From JAJDNS01 sp963578825 (GTDB lineage Bacteria; Acidobacteriota; Vicinamibacteria; Fen-336): 64,000 nt of DNA. How positions within the stretch are numbered: position 1 is the stretch's first letter; every line of letters begins with the position of its first letter. Shown here piece by piece: positions 56,627-64,000 of this stretch. The position numbers and the translations under genes are program-made. The notes beneath the pieces were generated by a model that did no database searches, had not been told where the DNA came from, and saw nothing but the letters and a program-made list of their open reading frames with translations. The stretch is from the NCBI GenBank assembly GCA_963578825.1, contig CAUZDW010000004.1:1-64000 (forward strand), read 5' to 3'.

Positions 56627-58068
56627 GGACGGCTGTCTCCGGCGACCGTGTCTCCGTCAAGGAGGAGATGCGTCGCAACCTGCTGCGAAAGCTCGAGGGA
56701 AAGGAGCCGCTCTTCCCCGGGGTCCTCGGCTATGAGGACTCGGTCATTCCGCAGATCGCGAACGCCGTCCTCTCGAAGCACAACATGATCCTGCTGGGCC
56801 TGCGGGGCCAGGCGAAGAGCCGCCTGATGCGGAGCCTCACCGGACTTCTCGACCCCGAGATCCCGGCTGTGGCAGGATGCGAGATCGGCGACGATCCCTT
56901 CCGCCCGCTGTGTCGGAGCTGTCGCGATCGGATCGCGAAGGACGGCGACGCGACGGCGATCGTGTGGCTGAAGCCCGACGATCGCTACGTCGAGAAGCTC
57001 GCCACGCCGGACGTGACCATCGCCGACATCATCGGCGACGTGGACCCGATCCGTGCGGCCCGGGGCGGCTTCGACCTCGCCAGCGAGCTCACCATGCACT
57101 ACGGTCTTCTGCCTCGGGCGCATCGGGGCATCTTCGCCCTGAACGAGCTCCCGGACCTGGCGGGCCGCATACAGGTGGGCCTGTTCAACATCCTTCAGGA
57201 GGGGGACGTGCAGATCAAGGGCTACCCGGTCCGTCTGCCCGTGGACGTCTGCATGGTCTTCACGGCCAACCCCGAGGACTACACGGCCCGGGGCAAGATC
57301 ATCACTCCCCTCAAGGACCGGATCGGGAGCGAGATTCGCACCCACTACCCGACGACGCTCGAGCACGGCGTGGCGATCACGGCCCAGGAGGCCTGGACCG
57401 AGCGGGAGGCCGATCTCGTCCTCCCGCGATACGTGCGCGAGGTGGTCGAGGGCATCGCCTTTGCCGCCCGCCGCAACAAGAAGATCGACCGTCACAGCGG
57501 AGTCTCCCAGCGTCTTCCCATCAGCGCTTTGGAGAACGCGGTGAGCAACGCCGAGCGGCGGGCGCTCCGCGCCGGGGAGTTGCCCATCGTCCCCCGGATC
57601 TCCGACATCTACGCGGCGCTCCCCTCGCTGACCGGCAAATTCGAGCTCGAGTACGAAGGCGAGCTGATGGGCGCGGAGAACCTGGCCCGCGAGCTGATCC
57701 GCGAAGCGGCGGGAGAGGTCTTCTCCGTTCACATGGGGGCGGTGGAGCTCGGCCAGGTGGTTTCGTTCTTCGAGGGGGGCGGCACGCTCCGCATCCGGGA
57801 GGACTCGTCGTCTTCGGAGATCCTCGGGCAGCTCGAGCAGATTCCGGAGGTCCTGGCCCACGTGCAGCTGCTCGGAGCAAAGCCCGAGGATCCTGCGCCA
57901 CTCCGGGCCGCCGCCGGGGAGTTCGTGCTCGAGGGACTCTGGGCTCAGAGGAAGATCGGGCGGAGCGATGATCGTGGCTTCGTGGCCGTCGAGCGACCGC
58001 GCAGCGACGTCGAGCTGGACCTGGAGCGCCTCGAGCGGTTGCGCAAGCTCAAGAAGCAGGTGAACTGA
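56596..58068 (+). CDS. BchI/MoxR-like AAA+ ATPase
   Basis: A 490-residue AAA+ protein of the magnesium chelatase subunit I branch: GLRGQAKSRLMRSLTGLL in the Walker A place (GQAKS for GxxxxGKS-type), GIFALNELPDLAGRIQVGL (Walker B region), VCMVFTANPEDYTARGKIITPL (sensor 1) and VSQRLPISALENAVSNAERRA. An insertion with CRSC lies at about residues 95-120 (CEIGDDPFRPLCRSCRDRI). AAA+ proteins of this kind work with VWA partners; one follows directly. ATG 56596 has AGGAGG upstream. Confidence 0.85.
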   Translation: MSRPRTLGELRTAVSGDRVSVKEEMRRNLLRKLEGKEPLFPGVLGYEDSVIPQIANAVLSKHNMILLGLRGQAKSRLMRSLTGLLDPEIPAVAGCEIGDDPFRPLCRSCRDRIAKDGDATAIVWLKPDDRYVEKLATPDVTIADIIGDVDPIRAARGGFDLASELTMHYGLLPRAHRGIFALNELPDLAGRIQVGLFNILQEGDVQIKGYPVRLPVDVCMVFTANPEDYTARGKIITPLKDRIGSEIRTHYPTTLEHGVAITAQEAWTEREADLVLPRYVREVVEGIAFAARRNKKIDRHSGVSQRLPISALENAVSNAERRALRAGELPIVPRISDIYAALPSLTGKFELEYEGELMGAENLARELIREAAGEVFSVHMGAVELGQVVSFFEGGGTLRIREDSSSSEILGQLEQIPEVLAHVQLLGAKPEDPAPLRAAAGEFVLEGLWAQRKIGRSDDRGFVAVERPRSDVELDLERLERLRKLKKQVN

Positions 58069-58075
58069 GGCAGGC

Positions 58076-59296
58076 GTGGGCGTCACCCGCTACCATCGCT
58101 ACATCGGCGAGCTCTGGGACGATCTGAACCTCGAGGAGCTCGTCTCCGAGCTCTCCGACTTCCTCCTCGACAGCGGCTTCGGCCACGAGATCGACGAGTG
58201 GGACGAGGATTCCCTGCAGGCTCTCCACGACGCGATCCTCGAGGGCCTGCTCCGCCGGGGTCTTCTCTCGGATGAGGACCTCCAGAAGCTCATGGCCGAT
58301 CGGGACGCCCTCGACCAGTTCCTCCAGAAAACGATCGAGCGCCTCGTCCGCGAGGGCTATCTGAAGACGTCCGAGGGCGAGCCCTTCCACGATCCGACCG
58401 GGGGCGGTGGGCACGGGAAGCCAGGCCCACCCGTCCGCTTCGAGCTCACCCAGAAGGCCGTGGACTTTCTCGGCTTCCAGGCGCTCAGAGATCTGCTTGG
58501 CTCGGTCGGCAAGGCCTCGTTCGGCCGCCACGACACCCGCGACCTCTCCACCGGAATCGAGGCCTCGGGACCGTCGAAGGACTGGGAGTTCGGCGACACC
58601 ATGAACCTCGACGTCAGCGGCACGCTGCTGCGCGCTCTGGCGCGGGAAGGGCTCACGGTCCCGCTGAACGTGGACTACGAGGACCTCCGGATTCGCCAGT
58701 CCGAGTACCACTCCTCGTGCGCGACCGTGGTGATGCTCGACTGCTCGCACAGCATGATCCTCTACGGCGAGGACCGCTTCACCCCGGCCAAGAAGGTGGC
58801 GCTGGCTCTCTCGCACCTGCTGCGCACCCAGTACCCCGGCGACAGCCTGAACCTCGTGGTCTTCCACGACTCCGCCGAGGAGGTGCCGCTGTCGCAGATC
58901 GCACGTGTCCGGGTGGGGCCCTACTACACGAACACCCGCGAGGGCCTCCGCCTGGCCCAGCGGATCCTCGCTCGCCAGCGCAAGGACATGAAGCAGATCG
59001 TCATGATCACCGACGGCAAGCCGACGGCCATCACCGAGAGGGACGGGAGCATCTACCGCAACCCCTTCGGCCTCGACCCCCGGGTGGTCGCCCTCACCCT
59101 GAAGGAGGTCGCGAGCTGCCGCCGGAAGGGCATCTTGGTCAACACCTTCATGCTGGCTCGGGATCGTGAGCTCGTGGCTTTCGTCCGAAGGGTCACGGAG
59201 ATGTGTCGCGGAAAGGCGTACTTCACCAACCCGTGGAGCCTCGGCCAATACGTGCTGATGGACTACGTCAACAAGAAGATCAAGAAGATTCACTGA
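58076..59296 (+). CDS. VWA-domain protein, partner of the AAA+ ATPase
   Basis: A 406-residue protein with an acidic helical N-terminal half (about 1-200) and a C-terminal von Willebrand A domain. The metal-ion site is complete: VVMLDCSHSMILYGEDRFTP (DxSxS), Thr/Asp positions around YYTNTREGLRLAQRIL, and IVMITDGKPTAITERDG. Such proteins are remodelled by, or recruit substrates to, BchI/MoxR-type ATPases. GTG 58076 is 7 bp after the ATPase stop, which ties the two genes together. Confidence 0.85.
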   Translation: MGVTRYHRYIGELWDDLNLEELVSELSDFLLDSGFGHEIDEWDEDSLQALHDAILEGLLRRGLLSDEDLQKLMADRDALDQFLQKTIERLVREGYLKTSEGEPFHDPTGGGGHGKPGPPVRFELTQKAVDFLGFQALRDLLGSVGKASFGRHDTRDLSTGIEASGPSKDWEFGDTMNLDVSGTLLRALAREGLTVPLNVDYEDLRIRQSEYHSSCATVVMLDCSHSMILYGEDRFTPAKKVALALSHLLRTQYPGDSLNLVVFHDSAEEVPLSQIARVRVGPYYTNTREGLRLAQRILARQRKDMKQIVMITDGKPTAITERDGSIYRNPFGLDPRVVALTLKEVASCRRKGILVNTFMLARDRELVAFVRRVTEMCRGKAYFTNPWSLGQYVLMDYVNKKIKKIH

Positions 59297-59306
59297 GACT
59301 CGTGCC

Positions 59307-59328
59307 AACCCGGGGCGCGCCCCGGGTT
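59307..59328. repeat. Perfect 22-bp palindrome after the VWA gene
   Basis: AACCCGGGGCG followed directly by its reverse complement CGCCCCGGGTT, 10 bp after the VWA stop codon. It could fold as a terminator-like hairpin with a tiny loop but has no U-tract. Confidence 0.7.
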
Positions 59329-59343
59329 GATGACGCGGCACTC

Positions 59344-59363
59344 AACTCGGTGCGCACCGAGTT
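59344..59363. promoter_or_regulatory. Perfect 20-bp palindrome upstream of START-domain gene
   Basis: AACTCGGTGC followed directly by GCACCGAGTT, 59 bp before the next start and 15 bp after the first palindrome. A gapless palindrome of this size between two genes suits a dimeric repressor site. Confidence 0.45.
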
Positions 59364-59422
59364 ACGGAAGGTGACGACCAACTCGTTTGCGCCATCGAGC
59401 CTCCACCGGTACTGTCGATTCG

Positions 59423-60265
59423 ATGAACCCGTACGCGATCACAAGTCAACGCCTTTTGAAAAGAGTGGTTGCCACGGCGACTGTGGGACTCATGGTGGCT
59501 CTGCTTGGCGCAGTCCCGGTTGCCGCGGCCAGCTGCCCCGCCGCCGCCGAGATCCAGTCCCGGCTGGGGGAGCTCGGGCTCGAGCGGGCGGCGCGCACGG
59601 CGCGCTTCTCCGAGCCTCCGCTCCTCGAGCTGTATGGCATGGCCTCACGGAAGGTCGGCGAGCTCCAGGTGGACCGCGAGGGCGGCAAGGGGATTGGCGT
59701 CATCGTCGTCGAGCTGCCCGTCGAGGTCCTCTGGAGGGCGATCAACGACGAGGACGCCCAGGACGAGGGCGACTACATGCCCCTCAAGCGGTCGGAGATC
59801 ATCGGGGGGACGCCCCGGGGCGTGAGCCGGAGAGTCTTCCAGGCCGGTGAGCGCATGGGACTGGGGCGATGGTGGGTCACCCGCACGGTGATGAACGGGG
59901 AGCTGTTCGAGGCGTCGGACGGGGCCCTCTGGGAGGTCGTCTGGGGCGACGAGATGGAAGGTCTCGAGCGGCCGCCCGTCGAAGACCCGCCCGATCTCTC
60001 GCCCGTCAAGCGGACCCGGGGCGCCTGGTTGCTCGTGCCCCTGGCCGAGAACTGCACACTGATGGAGCACTTCAACTGGTCGGAGCCCGGCGAGTTCGTC
60101 GGGATGATGCAGGGGCTGGTGCTGGGCCGGGCGCTGCGCGAGTCCATCGAAGGCCTCGTCGCCCTTGCCGTTGCCGAGTATCGGACCGCTCCGGAAGGCG
60201 CTCCGTTCGTCCGGCCGGATGGGACCCCTCTCGACTCGCCTCACACCGCGGAGCCCGAAGTCTGA
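59423..60265 (+). CDS. Secreted START/SRPBCC-fold protein
   Basis: A 280-residue protein with signal peptide (VVATATVGLMVALLGAVPVAAA). The body (GIGVIVVELPVEVLWRAIND ... SRRVFQAGERMGLGRWWVTR ... WLLVPLAENCTLMEHFNWSE) follows START/SRPBCC lipid-binding proteins found in bacterial envelopes. Ligand unknown. ATG 59423 is the start giving the signal peptide; a longer ORF from 59387 is possible but unlikely. Confidence 0.65.
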   Translation: MNPYAITSQRLLKRVVATATVGLMVALLGAVPVAAASCPAAAEIQSRLGELGLERAARTARFSEPPLLELYGMASRKVGELQVDREGGKGIGVIVVELPVEVLWRAINDEDAQDEGDYMPLKRSEIIGGTPRGVSRRVFQAGERMGLGRWWVTRTVMNGELFEASDGALWEVVWGDEMEGLERPPVEDPPDLSPVKRTRGAWLLVPLAENCTLMEHFNWSEPGEFVGMMQGLVLGRALRESIEGLVALAVAEYRTAPEGAPFVRPDGTPLDSPHTAEPEV

Positions 60266-60285
60266 GACCCCCACTGGGCGCTTCT

Positions 60286-60801
60286 CTAGCCCAGCCTCTC
60301 CCACACCACTCGGAAAGTCGTGGCCGGTGGGTCGTCCGGGTCCCGGGCCGTATCGAGAGTCAGCCGCCGACCGCGGACCGTCACTCTCCAGACCCTGTCG
60401 ATTCCCGCGTAGTTCGGGAAGGCGCTTCCCTCGACGTGGTGGGTCACGATGCCGTTCCCCGCCCCAGGGTCGCCCTCCAGCGAATAGCTGCCGAAGTAGC
60501 CGAAGTAGCCCTGGAAGGCGGCCCGGACTTCCTGATCGGTGCCCTCGAGGAACGCCCCGGACGCGAAGGGCGGGCGGCCCGGGTCGAGAAGGTGCACGGA
60601 CACCCGCCCGCCGGTCGTGTAGATGAGCTGCCCCCCGGGCGAGAGACCGAAGGGGTGAGTGGTCTCGTTTCCCCCCGTGCCGCGCTCCCACGACACGAGC
60701 CGCCAGCTGCCTGCGATCGACGGCGCCTGGCCCGTCTCCGGCGCAGCGGGAAGCCCGGTCAGCGTGGCCGCGAACGTTGCGGCGGCGAGCCAGCCCTTCA
60801 C
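60286..60801 (-). CDS. Secreted lipocalin-like domain protein
   Basis: A 171-residue protein: signal peptide (LAAATFAATLTGLPAAPETG), then SIAGSWRLVSWE, PFGLSPGGQLIYTTGGRVSVHL and VWRVTVRGRRLTLDT, the pattern of Lipocalin-like/DUF1579-type beta-barrels. Its ATG overlaps the stop of the NTF2-like gene as ATGA. Ligand unknown. Confidence 0.7.
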   Translation of the reverse strand: MKGWLAAATFAATLTGLPAAPETGQAPSIAGSWRLVSWERGTGGNETTHPFGLSPGGQLIYTTGGRVSVHLLDPGRPPFASGAFLEGTDQEVRAAFQGYFGYFGSYSLEGDPGAGNGIVTHHVEGSAFPNYAGIDRVWRVTVRGRRLTLDTARDPDDPPATTFRVVWERLG

Positions 60802-61205
60802 TGGTCGTCCTCGTTCTCGACCGTCGCCTCGGGTAGCTCGACCGCGTGCCGTAGCTTCCAGCCTCCGCCGGCGCGGACGAAGACGTCCACGAACGCCGTT
60901 CTGGCCTCCACCGCCTCACCGTTCTCCAGCTCGACCCGGGCCTGCTGAATGCCCTCCAGCAGGGCCAGATCACCGAAGATCCGGGTCCGCAGGCTCCGCC
61001 CCTCCAGCCCGACAACGCGGTAGGTCATGGTGCGCACGCCCTCGAGGAAGGCCTGCCGTCCATTCGCGGCTCCGCCGATGGCGGAATGAACGAAGTCCTC
61101 CGTGAGCTCCGCCTCGAGGGCTGCGATGTCCTTCGCCCTGATGGCCGCGAAGAGCCGTTCCTCGGCCTCCTTGATCAGGACGACGTCGGCGTTGTCCACG
61201 CTCAT
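60798..61205 (-). CDS. NTF2-like/SnoaL-fold protein, DUF4440 type
   Basis: A 135-residue cone-shaped alpha+beta fold: IKEAEERLFAAIRAKDIAALEA, LTEDFVHSAIGG, RTAFVDVFVRAGGGWKLRHA. The family includes isomerases and non-catalytic stress proteins. It overlaps both neighbours by four bases (60798-60801 and 61202-61205), so three small genes form one operon. Confidence 0.78.
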   Translation of the reverse strand: MSVDNADVVLIKEAEERLFAAIRAKDIAALEAELTEDFVHSAIGGAANGRQAFLEGVRTMTYRVVGLEGRSLRTRIFGDLALLEGIQQARVELENGEAVEARTAFVDVFVRAGGGWKLRHAVELPEATVENEDDQ

Positions 61206-61765
61206 CGTTTTCGTTCCCCATATCTGTCCGCTTCGTGCGGCTGCGAGTCCCGCGGTCGGGGCTCTGAGACGAACACCCTGACCTCCGGCTCGTCGTCGGA
61301 GATCTCGCGCATGCGCTGGAAGGAGAAGCCGAGCTTGTCGAGAAGCCCGATCGACGCCGCGTTGTCCTGAGAGGTGATCGCCAGGAGTCGTCCGAGTCCG
61401 AGGGTCTCGCGAGCGTGAACCATCACCTCCGAAGCCGACTCGAAAGCGTACCCCCTTGCCCGGAAGCGCTGCAGGAAGGCGAACCCGACGTCGGGATGCT
61501 CCAGAGTGTCTCTCCTGAGAACCCCGCAGATGCCCATGGGTTGGCCGTCCTCCTTGAGCGCCACGCGATACAGCCCGAATCCGAAGCGCCGGTAGCTCGC
61601 CACGGGACCGGTGAGGATGTACTGGCAGGCGCCGGCGCGGTCTCGAACACCCTTGTCCCCGATGTGCCGCACGAACGCCTCCTCGTTCACCAGCTCCAGG
61701 ATGAACTCGGCGTCCGCGGTCGTGAGCTCGTCGAGGACGAGCCTTGGGGTCTCGAGCACCGGCAC
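61202..61765 (-). CDS. GNAT N-acetyltransferase, RimJ-like
   Basis: A 187-residue protein starting PVLETPRLVLDELTTADAEF, with GICGVLRRDTLEHPDVGFAF, RGYAFESASEVMVHARETLG (acetyl-CoA loop) and SIGLLDKLGFSFQRM, typical of the RimJ/RimL branch. GTG 61765 with AAGGA upstream begins exactly at the family N-terminus; the ORF runs on to 61873. It overlaps the next gene by four bases. Substrate unknown. Confidence 0.82.
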   Translation of the reverse strand: MPVLETPRLVLDELTTADAEFILELVNEEAFVRHIGDKGVRDRAGACQYILTGPVASYRRFGFGLYRVALKEDGQPMGICGVLRRDTLEHPDVGFAFLQRFRARGYAFESASEVMVHARETLGLGRLLAITSQDNAASIGLLDKLGFSFQRMREISDDEPEVRVFVSEPRPRDSQPHEADRYGERKR

Positions 61766-61805
61766 GGACGACGTCCTTTCCAGATACAAACTGCGCCCTC
61801 GAGGA

Positions 61806-62000
61806 TCAGCGCTCTCGTTCAGCCGGTCGCTCGCCGCTGATGGCCAGCGTGGGATCTGTGCTGGCTCGGGCATTCATCTTCAAGGCCTTCGCCCGTTGAA
61901 TCCACGAGCGTCGAAGCACGATCACGAGCACGAAGACCAGGACGCAGCCAGCCCAGACGGCAGTGGCCTCCGTGAAGTGCCCGACCGGGACGTTGGGCAT
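61806..62000 (-). CDS. Small single-pass membrane protein
   Basis: A 64-residue ORF with one strong membrane helix (AVWAGCVLVFVLVIVLRR) and a basic-polar tail. No family recognised; only weak ribosome-binding sequence. It lies 13 bp after the DoxX gene on the same strand, which supports translation. Confidence 0.45.
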   Translation of the reverse strand: MPNVPVGHFTEATAVWAGCVLVFVLVIVLRRSWIQRAKALKMNARASTDPTLAISGERPAERER

Positions 62001-62013
62001 TTGCTCGCCGAGC

Positions 62014-62403
62014 CTATTTCTTTCTCCCGAGGAGCGCGTCGATGCTCAGCAGGCCCGATCCCTTGGAAGCGATATAAAGGAAAACGAAGGAGTAGAGCAC
62101 CGCGAGCTCGCCCTTGTTGACGATGGGCCAGAAACTCCGTGGCGCGTGAGCCTTGAAGTACCCTACGGCCATCATCCCGCTGGCGAGAAATGCGGCGAAT
62201 CCGGCCCGCAGACCCAGGCCCACCATCAGCCCTCCGCCGAACTCGATGATGCCTCCGAGGAGCATGAGCGGGTCGGAGATCCGTTGCTCCCCTCCGAGCA
62301 GACCGAAGAGCTTCTGTGCCCCGTGGCACGCGAACAGGAGGCCGACCACGACGCGCATGAGCGCGTAGATCCACTCCGACTGCTTGCCAAGCCAGCGATT
62401 CAT
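62014..62403 (-). CDS. DoxX-family membrane protein
   Basis: A 129-residue protein with four membrane segments: WIYALMRVVVGLLFACHGAQ, PLMLLGGIIEFGGGLMVGLG, AGFAAFLASGMMAVGYFKAH and GELAVLYSFVFLYIASKGSG. The HGxQKLF motif (CHGAQKLFGL) is typical of DoxX/DoxD. The family is linked to quinone or thiosulfate redox in some cases; no specific role here. Confidence 0.88.
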   Translation of the reverse strand: MNRWLGKQSEWIYALMRVVVGLLFACHGAQKLFGLLGGEQRISDPLMLLGGIIEFGGGLMVGLGLRAGFAAFLASGMMAVGYFKAHAPRSFWPIVNKGELAVLYSFVFLYIASKGSGLLSIDALLGRKK

Positions 62404-62509
62404 GACGTCCCTCCCTCGTGTGAGTCCAGTGAAGCGCCGACGATACCCTAAAGGTCCGCACTTGTCCCCAGGTGATGGCCGGGACGGACGAGCGTCCTCT
62501 TCTCCAGCG

Positions 62510-62764
62510 CTACTGACGGATCAGCCGCTTCACGAGCTCCCGGAGCGCAACGGCGTTGTTGAATCGCTCCTCCCGGGAGCCGAACACGAATGTGACGTGG
62601 CCGCGACGCACGCGTTCGAGCACGGGCTCCAGAGCCTCCCCGTGAGCACGGAGCTCCTTGAAATACCGCCGCTTGAACTCGGCCCACTTCTCCGGGTCGT
62701 GATCGAACCACCGCCGAAGCTCGGTCGAAGGGGCCACGTCCCTGGCCCAGAGGTCGATCCGAGC
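62510..62764 (-). pseudogene. 3' fragment of a DUF488 gene
   Basis: ARIDLWARDVAPSTELRRWF, DHDPEKWAEFKRRYFKEL and the end TFVFGSREERFNNAVALREL cover the C-terminal two-thirds of DUF488. The N-terminal part (VYDPPxxDDG-RVLVDRLWPRG) is absent; instead the frame joins another gene near 62765. The fragment has an open frame but no start of its own. Confidence 0.7.
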
Positions 62765-63053
62765 CCCGCTCCCCAGTACATGGGATTGCGCACGAGCCTG
62801 TAGGGCCCTCGCACGACCAGGCGGGGTGGGGGATCGAACGGCGCCGGGGTTCCCCTTCCGACGAAGGCGAAGGTCGAGACACACCGGAGCGTCAGGAAGC
62901 CCCGAGAGTGGTGACGAGCATGCCTGCCGCCTGGAACGCCCGCGGGCTCTGCGGAGCCTTGACGCCCATCTCGGAGAGGATCCTCGCCGGCACGAAGACG
63001 AGGACGAAGCCGATGAAGACCGTCGCGTACGTCACCGCGCGGACGACAATCAT
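62765..63053 (-). pseudogene. 5' fragment of an isoprenylcysteine methyltransferase-like gene
   Basis: ATG 63053 starts MIVVRAVTYATVFIGFVLVF and continues to GMLVTTLGAS, then a frameshift at about 62892. In the next frame CVSTFAFVGRGTPAPFDPPP, then LVVRGPYRLVRNPMYWGAG is the S-adenosylmethionine-dependent methyltransferase core of the ICMT/PEMT family. After that the sequence jumps into DUF488. Both the frameshift and the junction make it a pseudogene. Confidence 0.65.
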
Positions 63054-63173
63054 GACGGCACGTCCGGTCTCCAGCGCTCGGAAAAAAGCGCCAGCTTCTC
63101 GGACAGGATGACCTTCTGCATCGCCTGAGCCTCTAGGAGTCCGCGTCTTCCGACGCGACAAACTCATAGGGTA

Positions 63174-64000
63174 TCAGACCGGGTCTGACCTTCCGTCCCG
63201 CAGCACGGGAGGCGGGGCGCACTCGATCTCCAGGGAATCTCCTGTGGAGGGATGAGGAAGCCGAAGCCGGCACGAGTGGAGCCAGAAGCCGCCCTCGCCG
63301 GGCAGGCCAGGCTCCGGCCCGGGGACACCGCCCTGGACGTAGAGCGGATCGCCGACCAGGGGGTGTCCTGCCGCTGCCAGATGGATGCGAATCTGGTGAG
63401 GTCGGCCGGTGGGGATCTCGACCTCGAGAAGGGACGCGTCGTCGCGGGCCTCCAGGCGGCGGACGTGGGTGAGCGACGGTTTGCCGCTGGCCGACACGGC
63501 GTGGACCTCCCCGAGACGCGGATGCGGCACGAGCCCGATGGGCCGGTCGACGGAGAAGCGCTCGCGGTCCGGAACACCCACCACCAGCGCCCGATAGGTC
63601 TTTTCGACCATCCCGTCGCGCCAGGCCGCCGCCACCTTTCGTCGAGCGTCTCTCGTCCGCGCAAAGAGAAGAAGCCCGGACGTGCCGCGGCCGAGCCGAT
63701 GCATGGGCGTCGCCTCGGGCCACCGCCGGCGCACGACGTGGAGGAGCGTGTGAATCAAGTACAGGCCCCCCTGGGGAATCGACGGGAGACCGCGTGGCTT
63801 CGCCACCGCGAGGAGGTGCGGGTCGCGATGGAGCACCGCGAAGGACAACGGCGCCGCGGGCTCCTCCCACGGCGGACGATGCCACACGAGCGACTGGCCG
63901 GCGCGCAGGACGTCGGTCGCCCGAGCTGGGGCGCCGTCGAGGCGAACCTCACCGTCGGCGATCCTCTGGCGCCACGTCACCTCCGTGGAGTGCCGGTAGC
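63174..64000 (-). CDS. RluA-family pseudouridine synthase, 5' end outside window
   Basis: At least 275 residues of an RNA pseudouridine synthase. The catalytic motif is TPMHRLGRGTSGLLLFARTR with Asp replaced in the HRLD position by Gly (HRLGRG, as in some RluA-type proteins; the usual motif is HRLDxxTSG). RPHQIRIHLAAAGHPLVGDPLY is intact, and an S4-like part precedes it (RIADGEVRLDG). The frame continues past 64000 (YRHSTEVTWRQR), so the GTG at 63980 is not the start. The missing catalytic Asp should be checked. Confidence 0.85.
   Translation of the reverse strand, partial: YRHSTEVTWRQRIADGEVRLDGAPARATDVLRAGQSLVWHRPPWEEPAAPLSFAVLHRDPHLLAVAKPRGLPSIPQGGLYLIHTLLHVVRRRWPEATPMHRLGRGTSGLLLFARTRDARRKVAAAWRDGMVEKTYRALVVGVPDRERFSVDRPIGLVPHPRLGEVHAVSASGKPSLTHVRRLEARDDASLLEVEIPTGRPHQIRIHLAAAGHPLVGDPLYVQGGVPGPEPGLPGEGGFWLHSCRLRLPHPSTGDSLEIECAPPPVLRDGRSDPV

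Overview
This is a high-GC bacterial chromosome segment with no rRNA, tRNA, phage or plasmid backbone that I can recognise. Several features fit an Acidobacteriota-like organism, though no marker gene proves it: GAGGMG-type Ser/Thr kinases tied to TolB-like propellers, FG-GAP/ASPIC secreted proteins, several secreted sulfatase/phosphatase-like lipoproteins, a PQQ-propeller protein and many toxin-antitoxin pairs.

Layout. Positions 1-27.4 kb are accessory DNA. Four toxin-antitoxin modules (455-1113, 11274-11866, 19155-19834, 26777-27416), each with its own operator-like repeat, lie among intact metabolic genes: PHP phosphoesterase, MOSC protein, sfsA, a Sco1/FG-GAP fusion with a cupredoxin, glpD, an FAD-linked oxidase, an aldehyde dehydrogenase with an adenylating enzyme (EhpG/EhpF-like), an SDR, an alkaline phosphatase and an M24 peptidase. 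They are mixed with decaying genes: three kinase-family remnants or deletion derivatives, a frameshifted DUF222/HNH gene, a CxxCH secreted protein, and DUF4143, CMD and ACT-domain fragments. Positions 27.6-35.3 kb carry mgtE, an ion channel, DUF72, a 2H phosphoesterase, a PLP decarboxylase and a broken PQQ-propeller/esterase gene.

Positions 35.4-42.9 kb hold a complete arginine operon, argC-argB-argD-argA(short)-argG-argJ-argH, read leftwards with most junctions overlapping. Its leader is the clearest regulatory find of the window: a strong promoter (TTGACA, 16 bp, TATCAT), a 26-residue leader ORF with five Arg codons, a perfect terminator hairpin with nine U just before the argC ribosome-binding site, and a 10-nt antiterminator segment lying on the last two Arg codons. 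Together they look like a ribosome-mediated arginine attenuator.

Positions 42.9-48.7 kb carry a sulfatase-like lipoprotein, an acyl-CoA dehydrogenase and the lepA-lepB-DUF4845 group. At 48.7-52.9 kb a kinase and an arylsulfotransferase-like gene are both interrupted. Positions 53-59.3 kb hold a signalling cluster: a response regulator, CheA with a C9 tract that throws it out of frame, a coiled-coil GAF protein with a GspA-like N-terminus, a BchI/MoxR-like AAA+ ATPase and a VWA protein. The right end (59.4-64 kb) has small secreted or housekeeping proteins, a deletion scar joining a methyltransferase to DUF488, and the 3' part of an RluA-type pseudouridine synthase.

The core biosynthetic and translation genes are intact. 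Interrupted ORFs, including five with in-frame TAG, occur almost only in accessory or paralogous genes. That pattern points more to real gene decay than to random sequence error, except perhaps for the homopolymer in cheA.
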